A stretch of DNA of 64,000 nt from Mesorhizobium sp. AR10 (GCF_024746795.1 NZ_CP080524.1:1736001-1800000), one strand, 5' to 3'. Counted from the stretch's first letter, positions 55,203 to 64,000 are shown. Translations and numbers: made by a program. The notes: generated by a model from the letters alone, not told the origin.

Positions 55203-56224
55203 TCTTTTCGCGCGGCGGTTTTCGGCAAACGCTTTTCGCCGCCACCGCGTTGTTCGGTGTGGCCTGGTGGCCGGCCATCGCTGCCGGGCCGACTTCGGTC
55301 GAGCCGATCGAGATTTCCGCCCGGCCGATCAGCGAGTTCCAGATCGGCCGCGCCGAGAAACAATTCGGGCCGCTGGAATTTGTCGGCGGGCTGGAAATGA
55401 CCTCGTCCTCGCGCGATTTCGGTGCGTTGTCGGCTTTCCGCTTTCTCAAACCCGGCGGTGAATTCATCGGCGTCGCCGACACCGGTTTCTGGTTCTTCGG
55501 CACGCTGGTCCACGACGCCGACAAGCGCCCCTCGGGCATCCAGAATTTCCGCATGCAGCAGATGGTCGACAGATCGGGTCAGCCGATCGTCAAGAAATGG
55601 GAGGTCGACGCCGAAGGCCTCGCCGTGAAGGACGGCATCGCCACTGTCGGGTTTGAGCGCAACCAGCGCGTCGCCCAGTTCAAGATCGACCCGGACGAGA
55701 TGAAGGCGCCGTTCAGGCAATTGGATTTTCTGGTTCCGGCCTGGGAGATTCGGCAGAACCGCGGCTTCGAGACCGTCACCCATGCCAATCCCTATGGCCA
55801 GCATGAGGGCGGGCTGGTGGTGGTGTCGGAAAAGAGCCTGGACAAGGCCGGCAACATCTATGCAGCAATCATCGAGGGGCCGCACAAGGGTGTCTTCACC
55901 GTCAAGCGCAATGGCGAGTTCGACATCACCGATGGTGCCTTCCTGCCGGATGGCGACCTTTTGCTTCTCGAGCGCAGTTTTTCGATGGCCGGCGGCGTGA
56001 AGATGCGGCTGCGGCGCATCTATGGCGAAAGCGTCGAGAAGGGCGCCGTCGCCGACGGGCCGGTGCTGATGGAAGCCGACATGGCCTACCAGATCGACAA
56101 TATGGAAGGCCTCGACGTGTGGGTTCGCGACGACGGCGCGCTGATGGTGTCGTTGGTCTCCGACGACAACCACTCGATCCTGCAACGCAATCTCTATCTG
56201 GAATTCATCCTGCACCAGGATTGA
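55199..56224 (+). CDS. exported esterase-like/phytase-like protein (PF13449-type)
   Basis: A protein of 341 residues with an N-terminal signal peptide (to ~29, ending AIAAG). The body matches esterase-like activity of phytase proteins: [91 protein letters not shown] and [12 protein letters not shown]. Probably a beta-propeller acting in the periplasm; substrate unproven. ATGA overlap with cobT indicates translational coupling, as is common in Rhizobiales. Confidence 0.85.
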   Translation: MIFSRGGFRQTLFAATALFGVAWWPAIAAGPTSVEPIEISARPISEFQIGRAEKQFGPLEFVGGLEMTSSSRDFGALSAFRFLKPGGEFIGVADTGFWFFGTLVHDADKRPSGIQNFRMQQMVDRSGQPIVKKWEVDAEGLAVKDGIATVGFERNQRVAQFKIDPDEMKAPFRQLDFLVPAWEIRQNRGFETVTHANPYGQHEGGLVVVSEKSLDKAGNIYAAIIEGPHKGVFTVKRNGEFDITDGAFLPDGDLLLLERSFSMAGGVKMRLRRIYGESVEKGAVADGPVLMEADMAYQIDNMEGLDVWVRDDGALMVSLVSDDNHSILQRNLYLEFILHQD

Positions 56225-56237
56225 GGGCCGGCGAAGC

Positions 56238-56912
56238 CTATGCCGGGTTGGCCGCGATCCAGATGACGTGGCGCGCCCCACGCTTGCCGTTGGCCCGCAC
56301 CTTGACCTCCTCGACCGCGAAACCCACCTGCTTGAGCCGCCGCGTGAAGCCTGAGTCAGGGCCTTGCGACCAGACCGCCAGCACGCCGCCGGGCTTGAGT
56401 GCGGCGCGTGCGGCGTTCAGGCCGGCCGCGCCATAGAGCGCATCGTTGGCCTTGTGGACAATCCCTTCGGGACCGTTGTCGACGTCGAGCAGGATGGCAT
56501 CCCAGGCCGACGCATCCGAGCGTATGATCTGCGCGACATCGGTCTCGCGAATGCTGACGCGGGGATCGTCGAGACAGCCGCCGAACACCTCGGCCATCGG
56601 GCCGCGCGCCCAGGCAACGACCGCCGGCACCAACTCCGCGACAACAATGCTGGCATCGTCGCGCAGCGCGGCGAGGGCGGCACGCAGCGTAAAACCCATG
56701 CCAAGGCCACCGATCAGGATCCTTGGTTGCTGACGATCGCCAATCCTTTTGCAAGACAATCTCGCCAGCGCTTCCTCGGAACCGCTGAGGCGGCTGTTCA
56801 TCAACTCATTCGAGCCGAGCATGATCGAGAATTCAGTGCCGCGCCGCTTCAGGCGCAATTCCTGTTCGCCATCCGGCGTTTTTGCTGAGTCGAGCTGGAC
56901 CCAGGGGATCAC
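56238..56912 (-). CDS. spermidine synthase-like methyltransferase-fold protein
   Basis: A protein of 224 residues. A Rossmann-type core is seen: ILIGGLGMGFTLRAAL, IVVAELVPAVVAWA, DAILLDVDNGPEGIVH and GGVLAVWSQGPDSGFTRRL. The pattern is that of spermidine-synthase-family proteins lacking the N-terminal beta domain, which bind S-adenosylmethionine or its decarboxylated form. The substrate is unknown. It lies 3 bases after the queuosine transporter gene on the same strand. Confidence 0.8.
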   Translation of the reverse strand: MIPWVQLDSAKTPDGEQELRLKRRGTEFSIMLGSNELMNSRLSGSEEALARLSCKRIGDRQQPRILIGGLGMGFTLRAALAALRDDASIVVAELVPAVVAWARGPMAEVFGGCLDDPRVSIRETDVAQIIRSDASAWDAILLDVDNGPEGIVHKANDALYGAAGLNAARAALKPGGVLAVWSQGPDSGFTRRLKQVGFAVEEVKVRANGKRGARHVIWIAANPA

Positions 56913-56915
56913 GAC

Positions 56916-57596
56916 CTATACCGCGACCGCCGGCTGGCTCCAACGAGCGGCAAGCAGCCGATAGGGGATCAGCGCGACAACGGCAATGATCAGCTTGACC
57001 GAAAGGTCGCCGAGCGCCCAGGAGATCCAGCGCATGGTTTCGACCGGCAGCACGCCCATCAGCGGCGCGGCTTCGAGCGCAAAGCCGTCGTTCGGGCCGG
57101 CGAAGGCGAAGGCCGCAGAAAAGGCGATGGTGAAGAACACGACGGTGTCGAACACCGAGCCGACCAGCGTGCCGAGGATCGGCGCGCGCCACCAGCTCTG
57201 CCGGCGCAGCCGGTTGAACACGGTCACGTCGAGCAGTTGCGCGATCAGGAACGCCGCACCGGACGCAGCCGCAATGCGCACCAGGCGGTCGGCGGCGGTC
57301 TCGAATTCGATCAGGCCGTGGCGGAACAGGAAGGGCGGGATGAGGATCGAGCAGACCACCGCCGTCATGAAGCCGACAAAGACGATCCTGCGCGCCACGG
57401 CGGGGCCGTAGCGGCGGTTGGCAAGGTCGGTGACCAGGAAGGAGAAGGGATAGGTGAAGGCACCCCAGGTCAGGATGTCGGCAAGCGACAGTCCTCCGAC
57501 CTGGCCCTGCATCGGGAACTGCACGAGGATGTTCGACGCCACCACGACAAGCGCCATGGCGGCCACGAAGGGCAGGTATCGCGAGAAGGAATTCAT
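56916..57596 (-). CDS. queuosine precursor transporter (YhhQ/VUT family)
   Basis: A protein of 226 residues with about six membrane helices. Family marks: the ALVVVASNILVQFP first helix, LTWGAFTYPFSFLVTDLANRRYGP, and RIAAASGAAFLIAQLLDVTVFNRLR. These proteins import the queuosine precursor preQ0/preQ1 across the inner membrane for tRNA modification. It is intact and of normal length. Confidence 0.9.
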   Translation of the reverse strand: MNSFSRYLPFVAAMALVVVASNILVQFPMQGQVGGLSLADILTWGAFTYPFSFLVTDLANRRYGPAVARRIVFVGFMTAVVCSILIPPFLFRHGLIEFETAADRLVRIAAASGAAFLIAQLLDVTVFNRLRRQSWWRAPILGTLVGSVFDTVVFFTIAFSAAFAFAGPNDGFALEAAPLMGVLPVETMRWISWALGDLSVKLIIAVVALIPYRLLAARWSQPAVAV

Positions 57597-57684
57597 TTTT
57601 TTATCCTGGGTAATGGAACCAGCGAAGCGCTGCCCGACCTGCGGACTACGCTCCTTGGAAGGCGGTTGTCCCCCGCCTGAAAGA

Positions 57685-57981
57685 TTAAGCGGCGGTCTGC
57701 TCGGCCAGCTTCTTGGCGATCTGCTTCTTCAGCAGGCGCGCGCGCTGCGACAGTTCCTTGGCGTCGGCTTTGGCCAGGAACGCATCAAGGCCACCGCGAT
57801 GTTCGACCGAACGCAGCGCGTTGGCCGAAATGCGCAGGCGCACGTTCTGGTTCAGCGCTTCCGAAATCAGCGTCACATTGACGAGATTCGGCAGGAAGCG
57901 ACGCTTGGTCTTGTTGTTGGCGTGGCTCACATTGTTGCCGGACATAACTGCCTTGGCAGTGAGTTCGCAGGTGCGGGACAT
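57685..57981 (-). CDS. rpmB: 50S ribosomal protein L28
   Basis: A protein of 98 residues from the ATG at 57981 ([10 protein letters not shown]). [22 protein letters not shown] is the L28 signature, and the longer C-terminal helix ([23 protein letters not shown], split after LSQ) is typical of alphaproteobacteria. A structural protein of the large ribosomal subunit. The frame continues upstream without similarity. Confidence 0.97.
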   Translation of the reverse strand: MSRTCELTAKAVMSGNNVSHANNKTKRRFLPNLVNVTLISEALNQNVRLRISANALRSVEHRGGLDAFLAKADAKELSQRARLLKKQIAKKLAEQTAA

Positions 57982-58237
57982 GGTTCTAACCTTCAGTTCT
58001 CGGTCTGGCCAAACCTTTGTACCCGCGCCGGGTGGCGCGCGGTTTCGGTCAGGCGGCCTTTTGGAAAAGTTGGCGTTCCATAGTTGCATTTCGCCAATGC
58101 GTCAAGCTCCGGCTCCCCAGTGGGATAGCGGCGCCTTTCACATAAAGGCCGAAATTCAGCCTATAAGCGATCGCACAGGGACATGCCAGTCTGGAGTTGC
58201 CCGCCTCCGACTGAAAAATCGAGGACCGATCCCCGCC

Positions 58238-59044
58238 ATGCTTCGTCCGTCACCTGCTCTTGTTGCCTTGCTTGCCGTTGCCTTGCCCACGGCAACGGCC
58301 GCCGCCACGCCAGCGCCTGCCGCCCCACCGCAATCCTTCAAGGGCGAGTATACGGTGTCGATCCTCGGTCTTTCGGTGGCGAGGGCGACATTTTCCAGCC
58401 ACTACGAAGGCAACACCTATTCGATCGATGGCAGCGTCTCCAGCGCCGGCCTCGCCAAACTGTTCGACGACACGCAGGGCACGATCTCGTCGAAAGGCAC
58501 CATTTCGGGCAAACAGATGCGGCCGCAGGCCTTCCGCGCCGACTATACGTCGGGCAAGAAGGCTTCGGTGGTCGATATCCGTTTTGCCAATGGCGCTGTT
58601 ACCGCCACCCAGGTCATCCCGGCGCCGAAGAAGGGCGATCCCAAGAGCTGGGTGCCGTTGGGCAGCAGCGACCTGGCATCGGTGCTCGATCCGATGGCCG
58701 CCACGGTCATCCATGCCGACAGCCTCGACAAGGTCTGCGGGCGCACGGTGAAGTTCTACGACGGCGAGATGCGCGCCAATTTGACGCTGACCTATGATTC
58801 GAAAGGGTCGATCTCGGTGCCCGGCTACAAGGGCGATACGGTCACCTGCAGGATGGGTTTTCAGCCGGTGGCGGGCTACCGCAAGGGCCGCAAGGCGCTG
58901 AATTATCTCAAGAACCGCAGCCGCATGATGGTGACGTTTGCACCGCTCGGCCAAACCGGCGTATATGCGCCGATCCACGCCACGGTCGGCACGCAAATCG
59001 GCACCCTGACCGTCAGCGCTGGGCGTTTCGAAGCAATAAACTAG
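58238..59044 (+). CDS. DUF3108 exported protein
   Basis: A protein of 268 residues from the ATG at 58238, with a signal peptide (to ~23, ATAAA). GEYTVSILGLSVARATF, YSIDGSVSSAGLAKLFDD, and RPQAFRADY are features of DUF3108 proteins, predicted outer-envelope beta-barrel-like or lipocalin-like proteins of unknown role. It is divergent from rpmB, an arrangement I recall from other Rhizobiales. Confidence 0.8.
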   Translation: MLRPSPALVALLAVALPTATAAATPAPAAPPQSFKGEYTVSILGLSVARATFSSHYEGNTYSIDGSVSSAGLAKLFDDTQGTISSKGTISGKQMRPQAFRADYTSGKKASVVDIRFANGAVTATQVIPAPKKGDPKSWVPLGSSDLASVLDPMAATVIHADSLDKVCGRTVKFYDGEMRANLTLTYDSKGSISVPGYKGDTVTCRMGFQPVAGYRKGRKALNYLKNRSRMMVTFAPLGQTGVYAPIHATVGTQIGTLTVSAGRFEAIN

Positions 59045-59055
59045 TTTGTTTTTAC

Positions 59056-59099
59056 GCAATTCCGGACGGAAAACCGTCAGACACTTTTCCTGGAATTGC
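59056..59099. repeat. REP-like palindromic repeat
   Basis: GCAATTCC (59056-59063) and GGAATTGC (59092-59099) are perfect arms around a CGGAAAACCGTC...ACACTTTTCC core, the same plan as the element at 48295-48339. It lies between the DUF3108 gene and the exporter gene. Confidence 0.75.
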
Positions 59100-59132
59100 C
59101 AGAGGCGCCATCGTGCGCCGCCGGAGACGGGC

Positions 59133-60020
59133 ATGGGGCGCGCAACACTGATCGGCTTTTCGGCGGTGGCCATGTGGGCGCTGCTGGCCCTGTTGACGGA
59201 TGCGTCCGGCGAGGTGCCGCCGTTCCTGCTTTCGGCCATCACCTTCACCATCGGCACCGGCGTCGGGCTTGTCGCGCGGCTGCTCACGCCGGCCGCCGGC
59301 AACAGCCAGAGGGTACCGCCACAAGTCTGGGTGATCGGCATTGCCGGTCTGTTCGGCTACCACTTCTTCTACTTCACCGCGCTGCGCAACGCGCCGGCGG
59401 CGGAGGCCAGCCTGATCGCCTATCTGTGGCCACTCCTGATCGTGCTCGGGTCGGCGCTGATGCCGGGCGAAAAGCTGGCCTGGAACCATGTCGTCGGCGC
59501 ATTGCTTGGCCTCGCTGGCACCGTCCTGATCGTCACCAAGGGCGGCGGACTTGCCTTCGATGCGCGTTATGCCTTCGGCTATGCGATGGCCGCCGTCTGC
59601 GCGGTGCTGTGGTCGTCCTATTCGCTGTTGTCGCGTAGGTTCCCCTCGGTGCCGACCAGCATCGTCACCTGGTTCTGCGCGGCGACGGCAGCGCTTTCGT
59701 TCGTCTGCCACCTTGTGCTGGAACAGACGGTGCTGCCTGACGGCCTCGGCCAGTGGCTGGCCGTGCTTGGCCTCGGGCTGATGCCAGTGGGCGCGGCCTT
59801 CTACGCCTGGGATATCGGCGTCAAGCGCGGCAACATCCAGGTGCTGGGGGCGGCGAGCTATGCCGCACCGCTGCTATCGACCCTGGTGCTGATATCAGCC
59901 GGCGTCGCCGAGCCGTCGTTGCGCATTCTTGCTGCTTGCGTGCTCATCACCGGCGGGGCAGCGCTGGCGGCGAAATCGCTGTTCTTGCGCAAACCGGCGG
60001 CGAGCGGGGCCAAGGCATGA
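59133..60020 (+). CDS. EamA/DMT-family exporter (YddG-like)
   Basis: A protein of 295 residues from the ATG at 59133, with ten predicted helices in two EamA repeats. Marks: the first helix IGFSAVAMWALLALLT, YHFFYFTALRNAPAAEASLIAYLWPLLIVL and a second repeat with PVGAAFYAWDIGVKRGNIQ. This pattern is that of YddG-type aromatic amino acid or metabolite exporters. The stop overlaps the next gene's ATG. Confidence 0.87.
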   Translation: MGRATLIGFSAVAMWALLALLTDASGEVPPFLLSAITFTIGTGVGLVARLLTPAAGNSQRVPPQVWVIGIAGLFGYHFFYFTALRNAPAAEASLIAYLWPLLIVLGSALMPGEKLAWNHVVGALLGLAGTVLIVTKGGGLAFDARYAFGYAMAAVCAVLWSSYSLLSRRFPSVPTSIVTWFCAATAALSFVCHLVLEQTVLPDGLGQWLAVLGLGLMPVGAAFYAWDIGVKRGNIQVLGAASYAAPLLSTLVLISAGVAEPSLRILAACVLITGGAALAAKSLFLRKPAASGAKA

Positions 60021-60688
60021 TGCCGTTTCCCGGCGGCATCGACGCCAACGCCAATGCTACGCTGGCGTTTTCGCTGGTCGCGGCGGTGATCTACGCCTTC
60101 ACCCTGGACATGCGGCCGACACTTGCGCGCTCAGTGGTCAAGACGCTGGCCGTGGCGATGCTCGGCGTGCTGGCGTTGCTGCAGGGCGGCCTATGGCTGC
60201 TGGTCGTGGCGCTGGTGCTCAGCGCCATCGGCGACGCCTTCCTGTCGCGCGACGGCGACAAGGCTTTTCTCGGCGGTTTGGCCAGTTTTCTTGCCGCGCA
60301 TTTTGCCTATGTCGCGCTGTTCCTGCGCTCTCGCGGCGGAGCAGGATTGCTCGGCGCCGAGTCCTGGCGTGGAGCAATTGCCGTGGCGATGGTCGTGTTC
60401 GGGCTCGTCATGCTTTTCGCACTTTGGCGTCGCGTCGGTCCGGGCCTGCGTGTTCCGGTCAGCGTCTATGTCGCGGCAATCCTTGCAATGGGCATTTCAG
60501 CACTGACCACGAGCAATCTCTGGGTCATCGGCGGCGCCGTGCTGTTCATGGCGTCCGACGGGTTGCTTGCCACGGAGAAGTTCCTGATGCCCGCCATCTC
60601 GCCGCACCGCGCCTGGGTGCGCCACGCGGTCTGGACGCTTTACTACGCCGCCCAGTTGGGGATCACCCTGGGCTTCCTGCTGGCATAG
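60017..60688 (+). CDS. YhhN-family membrane protein (lysoplasmalogenase-like)
   Basis: A protein of 223 residues with eight predicted helices. VVKTLAVAMLGVLAL, SAIGDAFLSRDGDKAFLGGLASFLAAHFAY and GAVLFMASDGLLATEKF hold the conserved Asp residues of YhhN/TMEM86 proteins. Eukaryotic members hydrolyse lysoplasmalogens; the bacterial role is less clear. Translation is coupled to the exporter by ATGA. The last 26 bases overlap the end of the cupin gene on the other strand. Confidence 0.85.
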   Translation: MMPFPGGIDANANATLAFSLVAAVIYAFTLDMRPTLARSVVKTLAVAMLGVLALLQGGLWLLVVALVLSAIGDAFLSRDGDKAFLGGLASFLAAHFAYVALFLRSRGGAGLLGAESWRGAIAVAMVVFGLVMLFALWRRVGPGLRVPVSVYVAAILAMGISALTTSNLWVIGGAVLFMASDGLLATEKFLMPAISPHRAWVRHAVWTLYYAAQLGITLGFLLA

Positions 60689-61112
60689 GACTCCAGCCCG
60701 GCTCGGCCATCTCGAAGGCCGCGAAATCGAAGCCCGGCGCTACGGTGCAGCCGACCAGCGTCCATTCGCCGAGGCTGCGCGCCGACTGCCACCAGCCCGC
60801 CGGCACGACGATCTGCGGCCGCTCGCCAGCGGCCAATGCCGTGCCGAGCACCTGCTCGATGACGGAACTGTCTTCCTGGTGCATCGACAGCGCCAGCGGG
60901 GCGCCGGCATAGAAGTGCCAGACCTCGGCCGCGTCCTTGACCCGGTGCCACGCCGACAACTGGTCCTGCTCCAGTAGGAAATAGATCGCGGTCGAATGAC
61001 CACGCCCCCCTTCCGCACCGTCGCGAAAGGTCTCGGCATACCAGCCGCCTTCCGGATGCGGTCTAAGGCCGAGGATGGCGATGATTTCAGCGGAACTCGT
61101 CATTGCTTTCAA
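60663..61112 (-). CDS. cupin domain protein (DUF985)
   Basis: A protein of 149 residues; an ATG at 61103 would remove three. GLRPHPEGGWYAETFRD, STAIYFLLEQDQLSAWHRVKDAAEVWHFYAG and VVPAGWWQSAR are the metal-site and barrel motifs of DUF985 cupins. Small-molecule binding or epimerase-like roles are possible; none is proven. Its end overlaps the YhhN gene. Confidence 0.87.
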   Translation of the reverse strand: MKAMTSSAEIIAILGLRPHPEGGWYAETFRDGAEGGRGHSTAIYFLLEQDQLSAWHRVKDAAEVWHFYAGAPLALSMHQEDSSVIEQVLGTALAAGERPQIVVPAGWWQSARSLGEWTLVGCTVAPGFDFAAFEMAEPGWSPMPAGSPG

Positions 61113-61142
61113 AACAAGATGGGGGGGTCCAAAACAAGATGG
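61110..61142. repeat. 13-bp direct repeat before the cupin gene
   Basis: CAAAACAAGATGG occurs twice (61110-61122 and 61130-61142), 20 bases apart, between the glyoxalase II gene and the cupin gene. The first copy overlaps the cupin start codon region. A run of seven G follows the first copy. It may be a slippage product. Confidence 0.4.
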
Positions 61143-61163
61143 CGTTCGAAAATACCATCGCGC

Positions 61164-61931
61164 TCAGAAATTGTCCTTGCGCTTGCGGATTTCGGCGAAC
61201 ACGTCGGCGTCGGAGGCCGTCTCCATGCCGAGATGCTTGCGGATTGCCGGGTCGTGCCAGCGCAGGAACGGATTGGTCGACAGCTCCTCGTCGATCGTGG
61301 TCGGCAGCGTCTGCTTGCCGTCGGCACGCAGCGCCTCGATCCTGGCTGCACGTTCCTTCAGCGCCGAATTGGTCGGGTCGACGGTCAGCGCGAAGCGGGC
61401 ATTGGCGAGCGTGTATTCATGGCCGCAATAGACGACCGTCTCAGCCGGAAGGGCTGCGAGCTTCTTCAGCGAATCGTACATCACCGGCGGCTTGCATTCG
61501 AACAGCCGTCCACAACCGAGCGCGAACAGCGTATCGGCGGTGAAGGCCACTTTCGACGCCGGCAGATGATAGGAGACATGCCCTGCCGTGTGGCCGGGCG
61601 TGGCGATGACATCGATCTTCTCCTCGCCGAGATAGACGATCGAACCGTGCTCGACGGTCTCGTCGATGCCGGGGATCTTTGCCTGTTCCGCCTCCGGCCC
61701 GACGATGCGCAGCTTGAACCGCTCCTTCAGCGCCAGGTTGGCCTCGACATGGTCGACATGGTGGTGGGTGGTCAGGATCATCGTCGGCGTCCAGCCGGTG
61801 CGCTTGATCGCGGCCAGGATCGGCGCTTCCTCGGGCGCATCGATGATCGCGGTCTGGCCGCTTTTGGGGTCACGCACCAGCACGCCGAAATTGTCGCTGC
61901 GGCACATGAACTGTTCGATTTCGACCGGCAT
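61164..61931 (-). CDS. gloB: hydroxyacylglutathione hydrolase (glyoxalase II)
   Basis: A protein of 255 residues. The metallo-beta-lactamase site is TTHHHVDHVE (~55), TPGHTAGHVSYH, FTADTLFALGCGRLFE and YCGHEYTLANARFAL, with the C-terminal HAGH domain (NPFLRW). It splits S-lactoylglutathione to lactate and glutathione in methylglyoxal detoxification. It is divergent from the methyltransferase gene, as in related genomes. Confidence 0.94.
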   Translation of the reverse strand: MPVEIEQFMCRSDNFGVLVRDPKSGQTAIIDAPEEAPILAAIKRTGWTPTMILTTHHHVDHVEANLALKERFKLRIVGPEAEQAKIPGIDETVEHGSIVYLGEEKIDVIATPGHTAGHVSYHLPASKVAFTADTLFALGCGRLFECKPPVMYDSLKKLAALPAETVVYCGHEYTLANARFALTVDPTNSALKERAARIEALRADGKQTLPTTIDEELSTNPFLRWHDPAIRKHLGMETASDADVFAEIRKRKDNF

Positions 61932-62035
61932 CTCATCTCTCCCTTGTCGCCGCAGACATAGGGCGCTTGCCCGCCAATGTCATCCAGAATTCAGGTTTGT
62001 TGAACTCGATGAGCATCGCGGCTACCGTCCCGCCC

Positions 62036-62818
62036 ATGCATTCCGATATCGTTGATCTCCGCTCCTTCTATTCAACAACGCTCGGGCGCCTGGCCGAACG
62101 CTCGATCACCATGGCGCTGTCCTCGATATGGGCTGTTGTGCCCAATGAGCGGCTGGTCGGCCTCGGCTACACCTTGCCGTGGCTGGAACGGTTCGGCGCC
62201 GATGCGGAGCGCGTCTTCGCCTTCATGCCGGCGACGCAAGGCGCGGTGGTCTGGCCGGCGACCGGTCCGACCGCGACGGCACTCGTCTTCGACGAGGAAC
62301 TGCCGTTGGTCGATTCCTGCATCGACCGCATGCTGCTTGTCCATTCGCTCGAACATGTCGAGAATCCGCGCGAGACGCTGAACGAGATCTGGCGGGTTCT
62401 GTCGCCCGCCGGCCGTGTCGTCATCGTCGTGCCCAACCGCCGCGGTGTCTGGGCCCGGTTCGAACATACGCCATTCGGCAATGGCCGGCCCTTCTCGCGC
62501 GGCCAGCTCACCGAATTGCTGCGCGAAACGAATTTCACGCCGGCGGCATGGTCCGATGCCCTGTTCTTCCCGCCGTCCCGGCGGCGCTTCCTGATGCAGT
62601 TCCACAATGTGCTGGAACGCGTCGGCCGGCGGTTCTGGCCAATCTTTTCCGGTGTCATCGTGGTCGAGGCGCAGAAGCGGCTCTATCAAGGCGTGCCGGT
62701 CGCCCAGCGTGCCTCCCGCCGCGTCTTCGTGCCGGTTCTCTCGCCGCAAGGCGCCACCAGGCTCGGCCGGCTGGCCGAAGACGCAACGCCGTCGACCCCG
62801 CGGTTGACACGTTCGTGA
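62036..62818 (+). CDS. class I SAM-dependent methyltransferase-like protein
   Basis: A protein of 260 residues from the ATG at 62036 (MHSDIVDLRSFY); the frame reaches back to 61967 but into the gloB promoter region. LVGLGYTLPWLERFG replaces the usual glycine-rich loop; DRMLLVHSLEHVENPRETLNEIWRVL and GRVVIVVPNRRG are the methyltransferase_11 motifs. The incomplete loop suggests altered cofactor binding. In relatives it accompanies gloB divergently, as here. Confidence 0.85.
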   Translation: MHSDIVDLRSFYSTTLGRLAERSITMALSSIWAVVPNERLVGLGYTLPWLERFGADAERVFAFMPATQGAVVWPATGPTATALVFDEELPLVDSCIDRMLLVHSLEHVENPRETLNEIWRVLSPAGRVVIVVPNRRGVWARFEHTPFGNGRPFSRGQLTELLRETNFTPAAWSDALFFPPSRRRFLMQFHNVLERVGRRFWPIFSGVIVVEAQKRLYQGVPVAQRASRRVFVPVLSPQGATRLGRLAEDATPSTPRLTRS

Positions 62819-62940
62819 TCGTGGTTGTGCTTGTTCCGACCCTATCTGTCGGGAACGGGTTCGTGGCCCGGTTGAAGGGCATGCGCCGTCAAAGCCTGTG
62901 ACCGGTTTCAGCACTGCTCCCGAATGCAAGGATCTCACTC

Positions 62941-64000
62941 ATGGCTGATCATCGCGACGACAAGGCCAGCACCGTGCCTGTTGCCGCGCCGATCGACACC
63001 AGTCTCCGCGAACAGCTGGGGACAATCAGGCTGGCGCTGAAGACATCGCCGGTACGCAAACAGCTGCTTTGGGTCTGCATCGGTATCGTCGCCGTCATTG
63101 TCGCAACGTCGATCGGGCAGGTTCTGCTCAATCGCTGGAACCAGCCTTTCTACGACGCGCTGGCACGGCGCGACATGCAGGGTTTCCTGCATCAGCTTCT
63201 CGTCTTTGCAGGCATCGCCGGCGGTCTCTTGGTGCTCAATGTCGGTCAGACCTGGCTCAACCAGATGATCCGGCTGAAGCTGCGCGAGGGGCTGACGCTC
63301 GACCTGATCGACGAATGGATGCGGCCGACGCGCGCTTTCCGGCTCGCGAATGCCGGCGCCATCGGCGTCAATCCCGATCAGCGCATGCAGCAGGACGCCG
63401 GCCACCTTTCCGACCTTTCGACCGATCTCGGCGTTGGTCTGCTGCAGTCGCTCATCCTGCTTGCCTCCTTCGTCGGCGTCTTGTGGACGCTGTCTTCCGG
63501 CTTCGTCTTTCATATCGGCGGCCATTCGCTGGCGATACCGGGCTACATGGTGTGGGCCGCGATCCTTTATGCCGGCATAGCCTCCTGGCTGAGCTGGCTG
63601 GTCGGACGGCCGCTCATTCGCCTGAACAGCGATCGCTACGCGCGCGAGGCGGAGCTGCGCTCCTCGATGGTCCGCGTCAACGAGAATGTCGACGCCATCG
63701 CGCTTGCCCATGGCGAGGCCGACGCGAAACGGCGGCTTGAACTCGATCTCGGCACGGTGCTCGGCGCCATGCGGCGCATCTACAGCGCCCAGATCAATCT
63801 GTCCTGGGTAACCGATACCTATGGCTGGATCACCGTCGTCGCACCGATCCTCGTCGCATCGCCGGTCTATTTCGCCGGCGATATCAGCTTCGGCGGGCTG
63901 ATGATGGCGGTCGGCGCCTTCAACCAGGTTCATTCATCCCTGCGTTGGTTCATCAACAACATCGGTGGCATCGCCGATTGGCGCGCCACGCTGATGCGCG
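62941..64000 (+). CDS. ABC_membrane_2 (SbmA/BacA-type) transporter, 3' end outside the window
   Basis: The frame starts at the ATG at 62941 and is open to the window end, giving 353 residues. About four to five membrane helices are seen. VLLNRWNQPFYDALARRD, QTWLNQMIRLKLREGLTLDL, NPDQRMQQDAGHLSDLS and LNSDRYAREAELRSSMVRVNENVDAIA are typical of the SbmA/BacA and YddA-like family. Whether an ATPase domain follows cannot be seen. In rhizobia BacA imports peptides needed for symbiosis; this one could be that or the related ATPase-fused exporter or importer. Confidence 0.88.
   Translation, partial: MADHRDDKASTVPVAAPIDTSLREQLGTIRLALKTSPVRKQLLWVCIGIVAVIVATSIGQVLLNRWNQPFYDALARRDMQGFLHQLLVFAGIAGGLLVLNVGQTWLNQMIRLKLREGLTLDLIDEWMRPTRAFRLANAGAIGVNPDQRMQQDAGHLSDLSTDLGVGLLQSLILLASFVGVLWTLSSGFVFHIGGHSLAIPGYMVWAAILYAGIASWLSWLVGRPLIRLNSDRYAREAELRSSMVRVNENVDAIALAHGEADAKRRLELDLGTVLGAMRRIYSAQINLSWVTDTYGWITVVAPILVASPVYFAGDISFGGLMMAVGAFNQVHSSLRWFINNIGGIADWRATLMR

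Noticed and set aside
1..64000. CRISPR array or complete insertion sequence
   Set aside because: No regularly spaced repeats and no transposase with terminal inverted repeats were found on either strand.

Overview
The window looks like part of an alphaproteobacterial (Rhizobiales) chromosome, most probably Mesorhizobium or a close relative. Evidence for this is the order accA - xerD - aroK - aroB - CBS protein - bolA - dnaJ protein - cobS - cobT - phytase-like esterase - yhhQ - rpmB on the right, the uniformly GC-rich coding style there, and short palindromic repeats of a type I associate with this group. The assignment is by recognition only; no search was run.

The window has two unlike parts, separated by a tRNA-Arg(CCU) gene at 40287-40363. 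To the left, bases 1 to about 40,280 are accessory. They hold surface-polysaccharide and secondary-metabolite genes, many broken. There is the end of a modular polyketide synthase (KR-DH-ACP-TE), a truncated Wzx flippase, a VanZ-like gene, three acyltransferase-3 remnants, and a coupled GMC oxidoreductase / SDR / LuxR-type regulator group. A second orphan LuxR-type regulator, a flavin reductase and fragments of all four dTDP-rhamnose genes (rmlA, B, C, D) follow. Embedded at 14.5-21.4 kb is an intact asparagine/aspartate cassette: a LysR regulator, a divergent four-gene amino-acid ABC transporter, an aspartate ammonia-lyase and an asparaginase. It imports Asn/Asp and yields fumarate and ammonia. 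A lipid kinase and remnants of an ABC exporter and a VirK/YbjX protein come next.

From 24.2 to 34.8 kb lies a polysaccharide assembly cluster: glycosyltransferases, a Wzy-like polymerase, a WecG/TagA enzyme with a frameshift, an intact Wzx flippase, a GT4 enzyme with a frameshift, a GT-A-like enzyme, the 5' end of a priming phosphotransferase, and rmlC/rmlB remnants. The cluster ends with a compact set at 34.9-39.1 kb: two exported SGNH-like proteins flanking a 711-residue exported protein with a TIM-barrel-like glutamate pair and calcium-binding repeats. I think this is the least described part of the window.

To the right of the tRNA the genes are ordinary core genes and nearly all intact: an M20 amidohydrolase, a D-Ala-D-Ala carboxypeptidase, a CobW GTPase, TusA, an L,D-transpeptidase, accA, xerD, aroK, aroB, a short CBS-domain CorC-like protein, BolA, a J-domain protein, cobS, cobT, a phytase-like esterase, a spermidine-synthase-like protein, a queuosine precursor transporter, rpmB, a DUF3108 protein, an EamA exporter, a YhhN protein, a cupin, a glyoxalase II, a methyltransferase and the start of an ABC_membrane_2 (SbmA/BacA-type) transporter. 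Four palindromic repeats were seen in this part and none in the left part. This supports a boundary at the tRNA, although no integrase or second attachment site is visible.
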